Notes: generated by a model not told the origin, from the letters alone. DNA of 47,289 nucleotides from Cognatazoarcus sp050305135 (GCA_050305135.1 JBNLET010000014.1:1-47289), one strand, 5' to 3'; shown: positions 34,426-42,705, counted from the stretch's first letter. Program-made: numbers and translations.

Positions 34426-35685
34426 TCACTGCACGCCGTCGTAGGCCGGCAGGCGGCGCGGCAGCAGACCGAGATGCGGCGACCAGTAGCGTGGCAGGCC
34501 GTCGATGAAAGCCGGCATCGACTCGCCCGCCACCAGCGGCCGCGCCCAGTCGAGGAAGGCCGCACTGACGTGGAAGCCGCCTTCGTCGATGAACTCGGGC
34601 GGCAGCGTACGCTCCAGGTTGGCGACGCTGGACAGCGGCACCGAGCCGACCTGCCAGCAATACGGCGACGCCGAGACGCGCTGCACTGCCATCGTCACGC
34701 CGCTCTCCGCCGCCATCGCCGCTTCGACCGCCGCGGCCCCGACCGCGTAGGCCTGCGCGTCGTCGGTGGCCGAGGCCAGATGCCGGGCCGAGCGCTGCAG
34801 GTAGTCGGTGACGGCGCAATGGACCTTGTAGCCGAGCTGCTGCTGGATCCGATGGGCGATCACCGCGCCGGCGCCACCGAGTTGAACGTAGCGCCCGCTC
34901 GTCTCCGCCTGGGCGAGCGGTGCGCCATCCGCGCTGCGGATCCCTTCCGCCACCACCACCGTACACCAGCCCAGCCGCCCGACGCACTCGGCCACCCGCC
35001 GTTCGAAGCGCGCCGCGTCGAACGGCAGCTCGGGCAGCAGGATCAGCTGCGGCGGGCTGTCGGGGCCATCCGATGCGAGTCCGCAGCCGGCCGCCAGCCA
35101 GCCGGCATTGCGCCCCATCACCTCGAGCACGAAGACCCGCCCGCGCCGGCTGCTCATCGACGCCATGTCGATCGATGCTTCGCGCACCGAGGCAGCCAGG
35201 TACTTGATCGCCGAGCCGTAGCCGGGGCAGCAGTCCGCCTCGACGATGTCGTTGTCGACGGTCTTCGGCACGCCGATCACCTGCAATGAATAGTTGCGGG
35301 CCGCTGCCTCGTTCTCGATCTGCAGCGCCGTCTGCATCGAGCCGTTGCCGCCGTTCAGGAACAGGTAGCCGACGTCGTGGGCCGCCAGCACCTCGAACAG
35401 CCGGTCGTACTGCCCGGGATTGTCGTGGGCGTCGTCCAGGTCGAAGCGGCACGACCCGAACACGCCGCCGGGCGTCTGCCGCATGCCGATCAGCTCGCCG
35501 CGACCGAGTGGCGAGGTGTCGTACAGTTCTTCGCGCAGCAGGCCGAGCGTGCCGTTGCGAGCCGCCAGCACGCGGGCGATCTTCGACGGGTAGCGTCGCG
35601 CGGTCTCGATCACGCCGCAGGCCGAGGCATTGATGACGGCCGTCATGCCGCCGGATTGCGCGTACAGCGCGTTGCGTGCAGTCAT
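34426..35685 (-). CDS. 6-phosphofructokinase, PPi- or ATP-dependent (mixed signature)
   Basis: A 419-residue phosphofructokinase, larger than classical 320-residue bacterial PfkA and of the size seen in PPi-dependent or long ATP-dependent groups. It makes fructose-1,6-bisphosphate. The nucleotide loop reads NGGNGS (111-116), where PPi enzymes usually have Asp at the second variable place and ATP enzymes Gly. The next motif is VPKTVDND (139-146) with catalytic Asp144 and Lys141, whereas classical ATP enzymes have Gly. This Gly plus Lys combination leaves the phosphoryl donor open. MGRNAGWLA is conserved. The ATG at 35685 follows CCGGAG, a good ribosome site. Confidence 0.88.
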   Translation of the reverse strand: MTARNALYAQSGGMTAVINASACGVIETARRYPSKIARVLAARNGTLGLLREELYDTSPLGRGELIGMRQTPGGVFGSCRFDLDDAHDNPGQYDRLFEVLAAHDVGYLFLNGGNGSMQTALQIENEAAARNYSLQVIGVPKTVDNDIVEADCCPGYGSAIKYLAASVREASIDMASMSSRRGRVFVLEVMGRNAGWLAAGCGLASDGPDSPPQLILLPELPFDAARFERRVAECVGRLGWCTVVVAEGIRSADGAPLAQAETSGRYVQLGGAGAVIAHRIQQQLGYKVHCAVTDYLQRSARHLASATDDAQAYAVGAAAVEAAMAAESGVTMAVQRVSASPYCWQVGSVPLSSVANLERTLPPEFIDEGGFHVSAAFLDWARPLVAGESMPAFIDGLPRYWSPHLGLLPRRLPAYDGVQ

Positions 35686-35705
35686 GCGTGCTCCGGAAAG
35701 AACTC

Positions 35706-35740
35706 GGGCGCGCAGCCGGTCGCTTGCCGGCCGCGCGCCC
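35706..35740 (-). terminator. Candidate terminator between adk and phosphofructokinase
   Basis: A 14-base stem (GGGCGCGCGGCCGG/CCGGCTGCGCGCCC on the minus strand, one G-T pair) with a seven-base loop follows adk by 25 bases. Only a weak T-tract (TTCTTT) comes after it, so it may partly terminate, or merely stabilise, the adk transcript before the phosphofructokinase gene. Confidence 0.55.
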
Positions 35741-35765
35741 GCGCGTATTTCGCTGCCTCGTTGCC

Positions 35766-36419
35766 TCAGGCGAGCGCTTCGAATGCCCTGGCGGTGATTT
35801 CCTCGACCTTGCCCTGGCCCGAGATCTTGCGGCACTTGGGCGCCTTGCCGTCTCCGGTGGCAGCCCAGTCGGAGTAGTAGGCCACCAGCGGCTTGGTCTG
35901 CGAATGGTAGACCTCGAGGCGCTTGCGCACCGTGGCCTCCTGATCGTCGTCACGCTGGATCAGCGCCTCGCCGGTGACGTCGTCCTTGCCTTCGACCTTG
36001 GGCGGATTGAACTTGACGTGGTAGGTGCGGCCGGAGGCGACGTGCACGCGGCGGCCCCCCATGCGCTCGACGATGTCCTCGTCGGGCACGTCGATCTCGA
36101 GCACGTAGTCGATCGGCACGCCGGCCTCCTTCATGGCCTCGGCCTGCGGGATCGTGCGCGGAAATCCGTCGAACATGTAGCCGGACTTGCAGTCCGGCTG
36201 CTGCAGCCGGTCCTTGACCAGTCCGATGATGATATCGTCGGACACCAGGCCGCCTGCATCCATGACCTTCTTGGCCTCGATGCCGAGCGGCGTGCCGGCC
36301 TTGACGGCGGCGCGCAGCATGTCACCGGTGGAAATCTGCGGGATGCCGAACTTCTCCTTGATGAAGTTGGCCTGCGTACCCTTGCCGGCACCCGGCGGAC
36401 CCAGAAGAATCAATCTCAT
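35766..36419 (-). CDS. adk: Adenylate kinase
   Basis: A 217-residue enzyme that interconverts ATP, ADP and AMP. The P-loop is GPPGAGKGTQ (residues 7-16). DGFPRT is the AMP/lid motif and the long lid domain around residues 120-165 lacks the four zinc cysteines, as in most Gram-negatives. The ATG at 36419 fits the family start MRLILLGPPG. It follows kdsB by 76 bases in the same direction. Confidence 0.98.
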   Translation of the reverse strand: MRLILLGPPGAGKGTQANFIKEKFGIPQISTGDMLRAAVKAGTPLGIEAKKVMDAGGLVSDDIIIGLVKDRLQQPDCKSGYMFDGFPRTIPQAEAMKEAGVPIDYVLEIDVPDEDIVERMGGRRVHVASGRTYHVKFNPPKVEGKDDVTGEALIQRDDDQEATVRKRLEVYHSQTKPLVAYYSDWAATGDGKAPKCRKISGQGKVEEITARAFEALA

Positions 36420-36495
36420 TGTTGGAACCTCTCCCGTTTGTCGCGGCCATTCCCTCGAGGGGTGCCGCCGTTGGTTTAATGACAGCCAGCGTTTA

Positions 36496-37272
36496 TTACC
36501 CGGATTCGCCGGCCCGGTCAAACACGGCCCGGACGCGGGCCAGATCCTCGGGCGTATCGACCCCGGCCGCCGGTGCGCCGTCGATGACGCTGACGCGGAT
36601 CCGGTAGCCGTGCCACATCGCCCGCAACTGCTCGAGCGACTCCGATTGCTCGATCGGAGCGGGCGCAAGCTCTGCGTAGCGGCGCAGGAAACCACAGCGG
36701 TAAGCGTAGATGCCCACGTGGCGCAGGATCCCAACGTCATCGGGAATCGTGCGACGGCCATCGGCGAACGCATCCCGTGCCCACGGTATCGTGGCGCGGG
36801 AAAAATACATGGCGCGGCCGAAACGATCGCACACCACCTTCACGACGTTCGGATTGAAGACCTCGTCCGCGCTGCGGATCTCGTGGCAGGCGGTGGACAT
36901 CGAGGACTCGGCGTCGGCCGCCAGCGCCTCGGCCACCGCCGCGATCAGCGACGGCTCGATCAGCGGCTCGTCGCCCTGCACGTTGACCACGATGTCGTCG
37001 TCGCCCCAGCCGAGCGCGGCTGCCACTTCGGCGATGCGGTCGGTGCCGCTGGGATGGTCGCTACGGGTCATCAGCGCCTGCCCGCCGGCCGCGAGCACCG
37101 CCGCCGCCACTTCTTCGTGATCGGTCGCGACCCACACCTCGCCGGCGCCCGACAGACGGGCCCGCTCCAGCACCCGAACCACCATCGGACGCCCGCCGAT
37201 GTCGGCCAGCGGCTTGCCGGGCAGGCGCGTCGAAGCGTAGCGGGCCGGGATGACGACCTTGAACGGGCTCAC
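36496..37272 (-). CDS. kdsB: 3-deoxy-manno-octulosonate cytidylyltransferase
   Basis: A 258-residue enzyme that activates KDO as CMP-KDO for lipopolysaccharide core synthesis. Motifs: PARYASTRLPGKPL (residues 9-22), TDRIAEVA, VVNVQGDEPLIEP and HVGIYAYR. I chose the GTG at 37272, which overlaps the Trm112 stop by four bases (GTGA); the upstream reading is antisense or out of frame with Trm112. KdsB and LpxK act in the same lipid A/KDO pathway and are encoded together here. Confidence 0.96.
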   Translation of the reverse strand: MSPFKVVIPARYASTRLPGKPLADIGGRPMVVRVLERARLSGAGEVWVATDHEEVAAAVLAAGGQALMTRSDHPSGTDRIAEVAAALGWGDDDIVVNVQGDEPLIEPSLIAAVAEALAADAESSMSTACHEIRSADEVFNPNVVKVVCDRFGRAMYFSRATIPWARDAFADGRRTIPDDVGILRHVGIYAYRCGFLRRYAELAPAPIEQSESLEQLRAMWHGYRIRVSVIDGAPAAGVDTPEDLARVRAVFDRAGESG

Positions 37273-37448
37273 TGCAGTTCGTCGTCGGCGACGGCGCGAG
37301 CCTCGTCCTCCAGCATCACCGGGATGCCGTCGCGGATCGGGAAGGCCAGCTTGCACGGGCGGCAAACGAGTTCCTGCCGATCCTTGCGGTAGTCGAGGTT
37401 TCCCTTGCAGATCGGGCAGACCAGAATCTCAAGCAGGCGGCTGTCCAT
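37269..37448 (-). CDS. Trm112 family zinc-ribbon protein
   Basis: A 59-residue protein with four cysteines (CPICKGN and CRPCK) forming a zinc ribbon, and a conserved FPIRDGIPVMLEDEAR. In eukaryotes Trm112 activates several methyltransferases; the bacterial role is unsettled. It overlaps lpxK by 20 bases at its start and kdsB by four at its end, so translation is tightly coupled across the three genes. Confidence 0.9.
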   Translation of the reverse strand: MDSRLLEILVCPICKGNLDYRKDRQELVCRPCKLAFPIRDGIPVMLEDEARAVADDELQ

Positions 37449-38442
37449 GGGCCAGTGTCTCCACAATCGTTTCGAATGCGCCGTCGTCGATGCATGCCGT
37501 GACCGGCACTTCCCAGCAATCCGCCGGCGCGAAGGGTCGGCATTTTACAGCATCCTTGCTGGTCATCAGGATCGGCGCGGCAGCGTCGAATGCCAGATCG
37601 CCGGCCACGAAATCGTAATGGTCGCCGAAGGCATGCGGCATGGGGTCCAGTCCGAAGCCGCGCAGCATCTCGAAGAAGCGCTCGGGCCGGCCGATGCCGG
37701 CCACCGCGTGCACGCGCTGCCCGCGCCACTCGGCGAGTTGCCGCGTCGCGGCGCCGTCCAGCCGCCGCGCCGCGCCCGCCTCGAGCCGCATGTCGAAGGA
37801 CGGCACGCCGCCGATGCCGGCGCGCAGGCCGGCCGACGCTGGACCGTTGAACACCACCAGGCCGGCCTGCCGCAGGCGCCGCAGCGGTTCGCGCAGCGGC
37901 CCGGCCGGCAACAGCCAGCGGTTGCCGAGCACGCGCTCGTCCACCACCGCTATCTCCACGTCGCGCGCCATGCGGTAGTGCTGCATGCCGTCGTCGCTGA
38001 CGATCACCGTGCAGTCCGGAAACGCTTGCAGCAAGTGGTCGATCGCTGCCGGCCGGTCCGCGCCGACGACCATCGGACAACCGGTCAGCCGTGCGATCAG
38101 GACGGGTTCGTCGCCGACCTCGCGCACCGGAGAGGCCTCTTCGACGAGGCGGATGTCCCGCGTCGCGCGGCCGTAGCCGCGGCTGACGATGGCCGGGCGA
38201 TGGCCGGCGCGGCGCAGTTGCTCGACCAGCCAGATCACGACCGGCGTCTTGCCGCTGCCTCCGACCGCCACGTTGCCGACCACGATCACCGGCCGGCCCG
38301 CGCGGCGGAGCCGCAGCAGGCCGTGGCGGAAGGCTGCCCGGCGCAGCGCGGCAAGCAGCGCGAACAGCCCGCTCAGCGGCAGCAGCAGGATTGCAACCGC
38401 GCCGCGCCGCGCCCAGAACGATGGCGGGCGGCCGGCAGCCAT
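37429..38442 (-). CDS. lpxK: Tetraacyldisaccharide 4'-kinase LpxK
   Basis: A 337-residue membrane-anchored kinase that phosphorylates the lipid A precursor. An N-terminal hydrophobic anchor (about residues 14-33) precedes the P-loop VGNVAVGGSGKTP (about 54-66). DDGMQH (about residues 135-140) is the substrate/Mg motif. The stop overlaps Trm112 by 20 bases. The start shares one base with the exbD stop (TGATG). Confidence 0.96.
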   Translation of the reverse strand: MAAGRPPSFWARRGAVAILLLPLSGLFALLAALRRAAFRHGLLRLRRAGRPVIVVGNVAVGGSGKTPVVIWLVEQLRRAGHRPAIVSRGYGRATRDIRLVEEASPVREVGDEPVLIARLTGCPMVVGADRPAAIDHLLQAFPDCTVIVSDDGMQHYRMARDVEIAVVDERVLGNRWLLPAGPLREPLRRLRQAGLVVFNGPASAGLRAGIGGVPSFDMRLEAGAARRLDGAATRQLAEWRGQRVHAVAGIGRPERFFEMLRGFGLDPMPHAFGDHYDFVAGDLAFDAAAPILMTSKDAVKCRPFAPADCWEVPVTACIDDGAFETIVETLAHGQPPA

Positions 38443-38861
38443 CAGCGCCGGCTGGTCTGGGTCGCGAACGAGATATTGGACAGACCGGCCTGCTGGGCCG
38501 CCTGCATCACGTCGACCACGCTCTGGTGGGTGGCCTTGGCGTCGGCATTGATCACCACCACCGCATCCTCGTTGCCGGCCGCCGCCTTCGCCAGCGCGGC
38601 CGCAATGCCGCCGATGTCCGGATTGCCGACGGCCAGCTTGTTGACGAGGATCTCGCCGTCCGCCGTGACGGCGACGTTGACTTCGTTGACCTCGCTCTCG
38701 GTGGCTTCGGAGCTGCTGGTGGGCAGATTGACCTCCAGCCCGGCAATACGCGAGTAGGTGGTGGTCAGCATCAGGAAGATGATGATCACCAGCAGGACGT
38801 CGATCATCGGGATCAGGTTGATCTCCGGCTCCTCCTGCCTGCGGTTGGTCTGGAAGCGCAT
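38442..38861 (-). CDS. exbD: ExbD/TolR family biopolymer transport protein
   Basis: A 139-residue inner-membrane protein of the ExbD/TolR type that, with ExbB, harnesses the proton gradient. The membrane helix (about residues 15-35) carries the essential aspartate in INLIPMIDVLLVIIIFLM. A periplasmic domain follows. The ATG at 38861 gives MRFQTNRRQEEPEIN. It follows exbB by 11 bases. No tonB is in the window, so a TolR-type role is also open. Confidence 0.95.
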   Translation of the reverse strand: MRFQTNRRQEEPEINLIPMIDVLLVIIIFLMLTTTYSRIAGLEVNLPTSSSEATESEVNEVNVAVTADGEILVNKLAVGNPDIGGIAAALAKAAAGNEDAVVVINADAKATHQSVVDVMQAAQQAGLSNISFATQTSRR

Positions 38862-38872
38862 GGCCGTCGCTC

Positions 38873-39481
38873 TCAGTTGCGGCGCTCGCCGTGCACCACT
38901 TCCACCAGCTTCACCGCCTGCTGCTCCATGTCGATCACGAAAGCATTGACCAGGCCGCGGAAATGGCGCCAGAAGATCACGCTCGGGATCGCGATCATCA
39001 GGCCGAAACCGGTGTTGTAGAGCGCGATCGAAATGCCGTGGGCGAGTTGCTGCGGATTCGAGCCGGACGGTCCCTGCGAGCCGAAGATCTCGATCATGCC
39101 GATGATCGTGCCGAACAAGCCCATCAGCGGAGAAATCGACGCGATCGTGCCGAGCGTGACCAGGAAGCGCTCCAGGTCGTGCGCCACCGCCCGCCCGGCC
39201 TCCTCGATCGACTCCTTCATCACCTCGCGCGAGCTGCGCATGTTGCGCACGCCCGCGGCCAGCACCCTGCCGAGCGGCGAATGGGCAGCGACGCGGTTGA
39301 CCATCTCGACCGACGGGCCGCGCTGGCTCAGTTCGGCGACCACCTTGTCGAGCAGCCCGGCCGGCACCACCTTGGCCCGGCGCAGCGTGATCGCCCGCTC
39401 GATGATCAATGCGACGGCAATGACGGAAGCGGCCAGCAACGGCCAGATCGGCCACCCTGCGGCCTCGATGATGGCAAACAC
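38873..39481 (-). CDS. exbB: ExbB/TolQ family proton channel
   Basis: A 202-residue inner-membrane protein with three helices: about residues 4-26, 108-130 and 152-172. LMGLFGTIIGMIEIF is the conserved second-helix motif. I chose GTG at 39481, which gives MFAIIEAAGWPIWPLL, the usual ExbB N-terminus; the open frame upstream continues but lacks family similarity. First gene of exbB-exbD-lpxK-Trm112-kdsB. Confidence 0.94.
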   Translation of the reverse strand: MFAIIEAAGWPIWPLLAASVIAVALIIERAITLRRAKVVPAGLLDKVVAELSQRGPSVEMVNRVAAHSPLGRVLAAGVRNMRSSREVMKESIEEAGRAVAHDLERFLVTLGTIASISPLMGLFGTIIGMIEIFGSQGPSGSNPQQLAHGISIALYNTGFGLMIAIPSVIFWRHFRGLVNAFVIDMEQQAVKLVEVVHGERRN

Positions 39482-39877
39482 GACTCGACTCCCGCAACGC
39501 CTTCGAAGGACGGCAATGTAGCCGCCTGCCATTCCATTCCGCAAGTCGCCGCCGCGCGTCGGCGCCGTGCGCCTTTCCACAAATGCTGTGGACAAGCTTG
39601 TGGATTGCCTCCGCGAAAGAGGCCTAAGTGCAGCGGAGCGCAGAGAAATCGTTGCGCTGGTCGAAAATGTGGCGGTACCGGATCGGGCGGCTGTCGCGGC
39701 GCCCAGGCTGCGGTATGCTGGGCGAGTGATTCGCCGCGCACCCCGGCGCCCGGCCACAATATTCATATCGATCAATCAGTTGATGACTTTCCTGAACACG
39801 ACTTCCGGCCCCGCGAGGACGGCCCGGCGCTTGTCCCGGCAGCTTGGTCCGGCCCGTTTCCGGTCGGTGCCGCGGCC
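39482..39877. other. Divergent region between exbB and xseA with DnaA-box-like 9-mers
   Basis: About 400 bases between divergent genes. At 39574-39607 lie three 9-mers near the DnaA box TTATCCACA: TTTCCACAA, TGTGGACAA (reverse TTGTCCACA) and TGTGGATTG (reverse CAATCCACA). A 104-codon frame (39567-39881, GTG start) covers them; it matches no family I know, so I leave it uncalled. A+T-richer DNA near 39755-39790 is a likely promoter area for xseA. Confidence 0.45.
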
Positions 39878-41257
39878 GTGAAGGGCGAAGCGATCTCCGT
39901 CTCCAGCCTCAACCGCATGGCGCGCGAGGCGATCGAGCGCAGCCTGCCGTTGATGTGGATCGGTGGCGAGATCTCGAACCTCGTCCGGGCCGCCTCGGGA
40001 CACGTCTATTTCACGCTGAAGGACGAAAAGGCCCAGGTCCGCTGCACGCTGTGGCGCAGCCGGGCCCAGTTGCTGCCGTTCCGGCTCGAACACGGGCAGA
40101 AGGTGGAAGTGCGGGCGCTGGCGAGCCTGTACGAGGCCCGCGGCGAGTTCCAGCTCAACGTCGAAACGGTCCGCAAGGCCGGTGTCGGCAGCCTGTTCGA
40201 GGCCTTCCTGCGGTTGCGCGAACAATTGCAGGCCGAAGGCTTGTTCGACACTGCCTTGAAGCGGGCGCTGCCCCGCTACCCGCGTGCCATTGGCATCGTC
40301 ACCTCGCTGCAGGCGGCGGCGCTGAGCGACGTGCTCGCCGCGTTGGCGCGGCGGGCCGGCGGCGTGCCGGTCGTGGTCTATCCCGCGCCGGTACAGGGCG
40401 AGGACGCGCCGGCGCGGCTGGTCGAGGCGATCGGCGCCGCCGCTGCGCGGCAAGCGACGGATCGGATCGAGGTGCTGCTGCTGGTGCGCGGCGGCGGCGG
40501 CATGGAAGACCTGTGGGCGTTCAACGACGCAGCGCTGGCCCGCGCCATCCGTGCCTGCCCGATTCCGGTGGTATGCGGCGTCGGCCACGAGAACGACTTT
40601 ACGATCGCCGACTTCGCGGCCGACGTCCGCGCGGCCACGCCGACCGCGGCGGCCGAACTGGCCAGTGCCGGCTACGCCGAGCTCGGCCCGGCGCTCGACG
40701 CGCAGCGCAGGGCGCTCGAACGGGCCGCGCTGCGCGTGCTCGAACGGGCATCGCAGCGCCTGGACCGGGCCCAGTTGCGGCTGCTGCATCCGGCCCAGCG
40801 CCTGGCGGCGGCGCGCGAGCGCATCGAGCAGTGCCGCCGCCGGCTCGACAGCCAACTGCGGGCCGATCGGCTGCGCGCACGCAATGCCCTCGATACGCTG
40901 GCGTGGCGGCTGCGCGCCCGCAGGCCGGACCTCGCCGCCAGCCGTGAGCGCCTGGCCCTGTTGTCGCAGCAACTCGGCACGGCCGCCGGCGGCGGGCTGG
41001 AAAAGCGCGGCCGCCGCCTCGACGTGCTCGAGAATGCCCTGTCGCTGCTCGACCCTCGCCGGGTCATGGCGCGCGGCTACGGCATCGTGCGCGATGCCGA
41101 CGGCCGCATCCTGCGCGACGCCGCTGCGGCTACGGTCGGCGAAGAGCTCTCTGTAACGCTCGCGCGCGGCGTCCTCGACGCCGTCGTCCACCGCATCGCG
41201 GAGACTCCGCCGGAGCCGGATTTCGACAATTTGTCAGCCCGCCACAATCCCGACTAG
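39878..41257 (+). CDS. xseA: Exodeoxyribonuclease VII large subunit
   Basis: A 459-residue large subunit of exonuclease VII, a single-strand nuclease for DNA repair. An OB-fold comes first (MWIGGEISNLVRAASGHVYFTLKD). The catalytic domain has IGIVTSLQAAA, RGGGGMEDLWAFND and GVGHENDFTIADF, followed by a long coiled-coil region and a C-terminal domain (DPRRVMARGYGIV). The start is uncertain: I chose GTG at 39878, since no in-frame ATG lies between it and the upstream non-coding part. The partner xseB is not in the window. Confidence 0.93.
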   Translation: MKGEAISVSSLNRMAREAIERSLPLMWIGGEISNLVRAASGHVYFTLKDEKAQVRCTLWRSRAQLLPFRLEHGQKVEVRALASLYEARGEFQLNVETVRKAGVGSLFEAFLRLREQLQAEGLFDTALKRALPRYPRAIGIVTSLQAAALSDVLAALARRAGGVPVVVYPAPVQGEDAPARLVEAIGAAAARQATDRIEVLLLVRGGGGMEDLWAFNDAALARAIRACPIPVVCGVGHENDFTIADFAADVRAATPTAAAELASAGYAELGPALDAQRRALERAALRVLERASQRLDRAQLRLLHPAQRLAAARERIEQCRRRLDSQLRADRLRARNALDTLAWRLRARRPDLAASRERLALLSQQLGTAAGGGLEKRGRRLDVLENALSLLDPRRVMARGYGIVRDADGRILRDAAAATVGEELSVTLARGVLDAVVHRIAETPPEPDFDNLSARHNPD

Positions 41258-41260
41258 AAT
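41231..41260 (+). promoter_or_regulatory. Sigma-70 type promoter of sodB
   Basis: TTGTCA (41231-41236) and TAGAAT (41255-41260) are separated by 18 bases, 40 bases before the sodB start. They overlap the last codons and the stop of xseA. A short inverted repeat GACTA-GAA-TAGTC (41252-41264) covers the -10 and may be an operator. Confidence 0.55.
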
Positions 41261-41300
41261 AGTCAGGCATTCCTTCAAACCCAACCGAGGAGCATAAGAC

Positions 41301-41885
41301 GTGGAACACGTACTTCCCGCACTACCCTACGCCAAGAATGCGCTTGCGCCGCACATTTCCGAGGAAACCTTCGACTATCACTACGGCAAGCACCACCAGG
41401 CCTACGTGACCAATCTGAACAACTTGATCAAAGGCACCGAGTACGAGGCGCTCGATCTCGAGGCGATCGTCAAGAAGGCGCCAGCCGGTGGCGTCTACAA
41501 CAACGCGGCCCAGGTGTGGAACCACACCTTCTTCTGGAATTCGATGAAGCCGGCCGGCGGCGGCGCGCCGAGCGGTGCGCTGGGCGACGCGATCAACGCC
41601 CGCTTCGGCAGCTTCGACGAGTTCAAGAAGGCCTTCCAGGCCTCGGCGGTCGGCAACTTCGGTTCCGGCTGGACCTGGCTGGTGAAGAAGTCCGACGGCA
41701 GCGTGGACATCGTCAACATGGGTCCGGCCGGCACGCCGCTGACCACCGGCGACAAGCCGCTGCTCTGTATCGACGTGTGGGAACACGCCTACTACATCGA
41801 CTACCGCAACGCGCGCCCGAAGTTCGTCGAAACCTTCCTGAACAGCCTCGCCAACTGGGACTTCGCCGCCGCCAATTTCGGCTGA
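41301..41885 (+). CDS. sodB: Superoxide dismutase (Fe type)
   Basis: A 194-residue dismutase of the Fe/Mn family. The metal ligands are His27, His75, Asp158 and His162 (DVWEHAYYIDY). Gln71 in NNAAQVWNHTFFW and the AGxGxGW-like GNFGSGWTW favour iron. There is no signal peptide, so it is cytoplasmic. A GTG start at 41301 is preceded by GAGGAG. It has its own promoter and terminator and follows xseA. Confidence 0.97.
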   Translation: MEHVLPALPYAKNALAPHISEETFDYHYGKHHQAYVTNLNNLIKGTEYEALDLEAIVKKAPAGGVYNNAAQVWNHTFFWNSMKPAGGGAPSGALGDAINARFGSFDEFKKAFQASAVGNFGSGWTWLVKKSDGSVDIVNMGPAGTPLTTGDKPLLCIDVWEHAYYIDYRNARPKFVETFLNSLANWDFAAANFG

Positions 41886-41903
41886 GCGGCCCCCACGCAC
41901 GAC

Positions 41904-41929
41904 AACCCGGCCGACGGCCGGGTTTTTTT
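41904..41929 (+). terminator. Rho-independent terminator of sodB
   Basis: The stem AACCCGGCC/GGCCGGGTT with a three-base loop is followed by seven T, 18 bases after the sodB stop. Confidence 0.93.
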
Positions 41930-41940
41930 GTCCGGCGCAC

Positions 41941-41961
41941 GACATGTCCGCATGACATGTC
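41941..41961. promoter_or_regulatory. Tandem palindromes GACATGTC upstream of the Kbp-like gene
   Basis: Two copies of the perfect 8-base palindrome GACATGTC lie 13 bases apart (41941-41948, 41954-41961), between the sodB terminator and the Kbp-like start. A regularly spaced repeat is what a dimeric regulator would bind. A separate inverted repeat GGACCG-TTTT-CGGTCC lies at 42006-42021, closer to the start. Regulatory role inferred only. Confidence 0.4.
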
Positions 41962-42056
41962 CAAGTGCGCGGATGCCGCTTTCGTGCTAGCGTCTGCGCC
42001 AATCTGGACCGTTTTCGGTCCGACGACCTTCATCCATGACCACAAGGAGCGATGCC

Positions 42057-42557
42057 ATGGGGTTGCTGTCATTCATCAAGGAAGCCGGTGAGAAGCTGTT
42101 CGGTTCGGGCGAGGCCAAGGCCGCCCAGGAAGAGGCCGCCAAGGCGCCCAGCCCGGAAAACCTCGCCAAGGCCGACCAGGCTGCGGCGGAGGCGATCAAG
42201 ACCTACATCGGCGCACTCGGCCTGCGCGCGCAGGATCTGTCGGTCGCATTCGACGGTACAAGCGGAACCGCGACGCTCGGCGGCACCGCCGACAATCAGG
42301 AAGCACGCGAGAAGATCCTCGTCGCGGCCGGCAACGTGGCCGGCGTGAGTTCGGTGGTGGACAACATGAACGTCGCCACGCCGACGCCGGAATCCCGCTA
42401 CTACACGGTAGTCGGGGGCGACACGCTGTCGAAGATCGCCAAGGAGATGTACGGCGACGCCAGCAAGTACCCGACGATCTTCGAGGCCAACAAGCCAATG
42501 TTGAAGCATCCGGACAAGATCTATCCGGGGCAGGTACTGCGCATTCCGCCGCTTTGA
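42057..42557 (+). CDS. Kbp/YgaU-like BON and LysM domain protein
   Basis: A 166-residue cytoplasmic protein like E. coli Kbp (YgaU), a K+-binding protein. It begins GLLSFIKEAGEKLFG, then has an alanine/lysine-rich linker, a BON domain (about residues 47-107) and a LysM domain (about 112-166, YTVVGGDTLSKIAKEMYG...IYPGQVLRIP). It is about 17 residues longer than the E. coli protein. The ATG at 42057 is preceded by AAGGAG at proper spacing. Regulators may act at the tandem palindromes upstream. Confidence 0.88.
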   Translation: MGLLSFIKEAGEKLFGSGEAKAAQEEAAKAPSPENLAKADQAAAEAIKTYIGALGLRAQDLSVAFDGTSGTATLGGTADNQEAREKILVAAGNVAGVSSVVDNMNVATPTPESRYYTVVGGDTLSKIAKEMYGDASKYPTIFEANKPMLKHPDKIYPGQVLRIPPL

Positions 42558-42705
42558 CGCGAGGCGGCCGGCAGGCGCGCAGGCCGACCGGCCGGGTGTC
42601 GTCCCGGACCTCGGCCGGCCGCAGCGCTTGCCGTCTCGCCCGCCATGTTTCAGACTGAACACGGAAGCACTCGCCCACGCCCCCAACCTCGAGACAGTTC
42701 AGTCC

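Noticed and set aside
39567..39881. 104-codon frame between exbB and xseA
   Set aside because: No family recognised; it overlaps a DnaA-box-like cluster and the start of xseA. Possible but not supported, so noted only under the intergenic entry.
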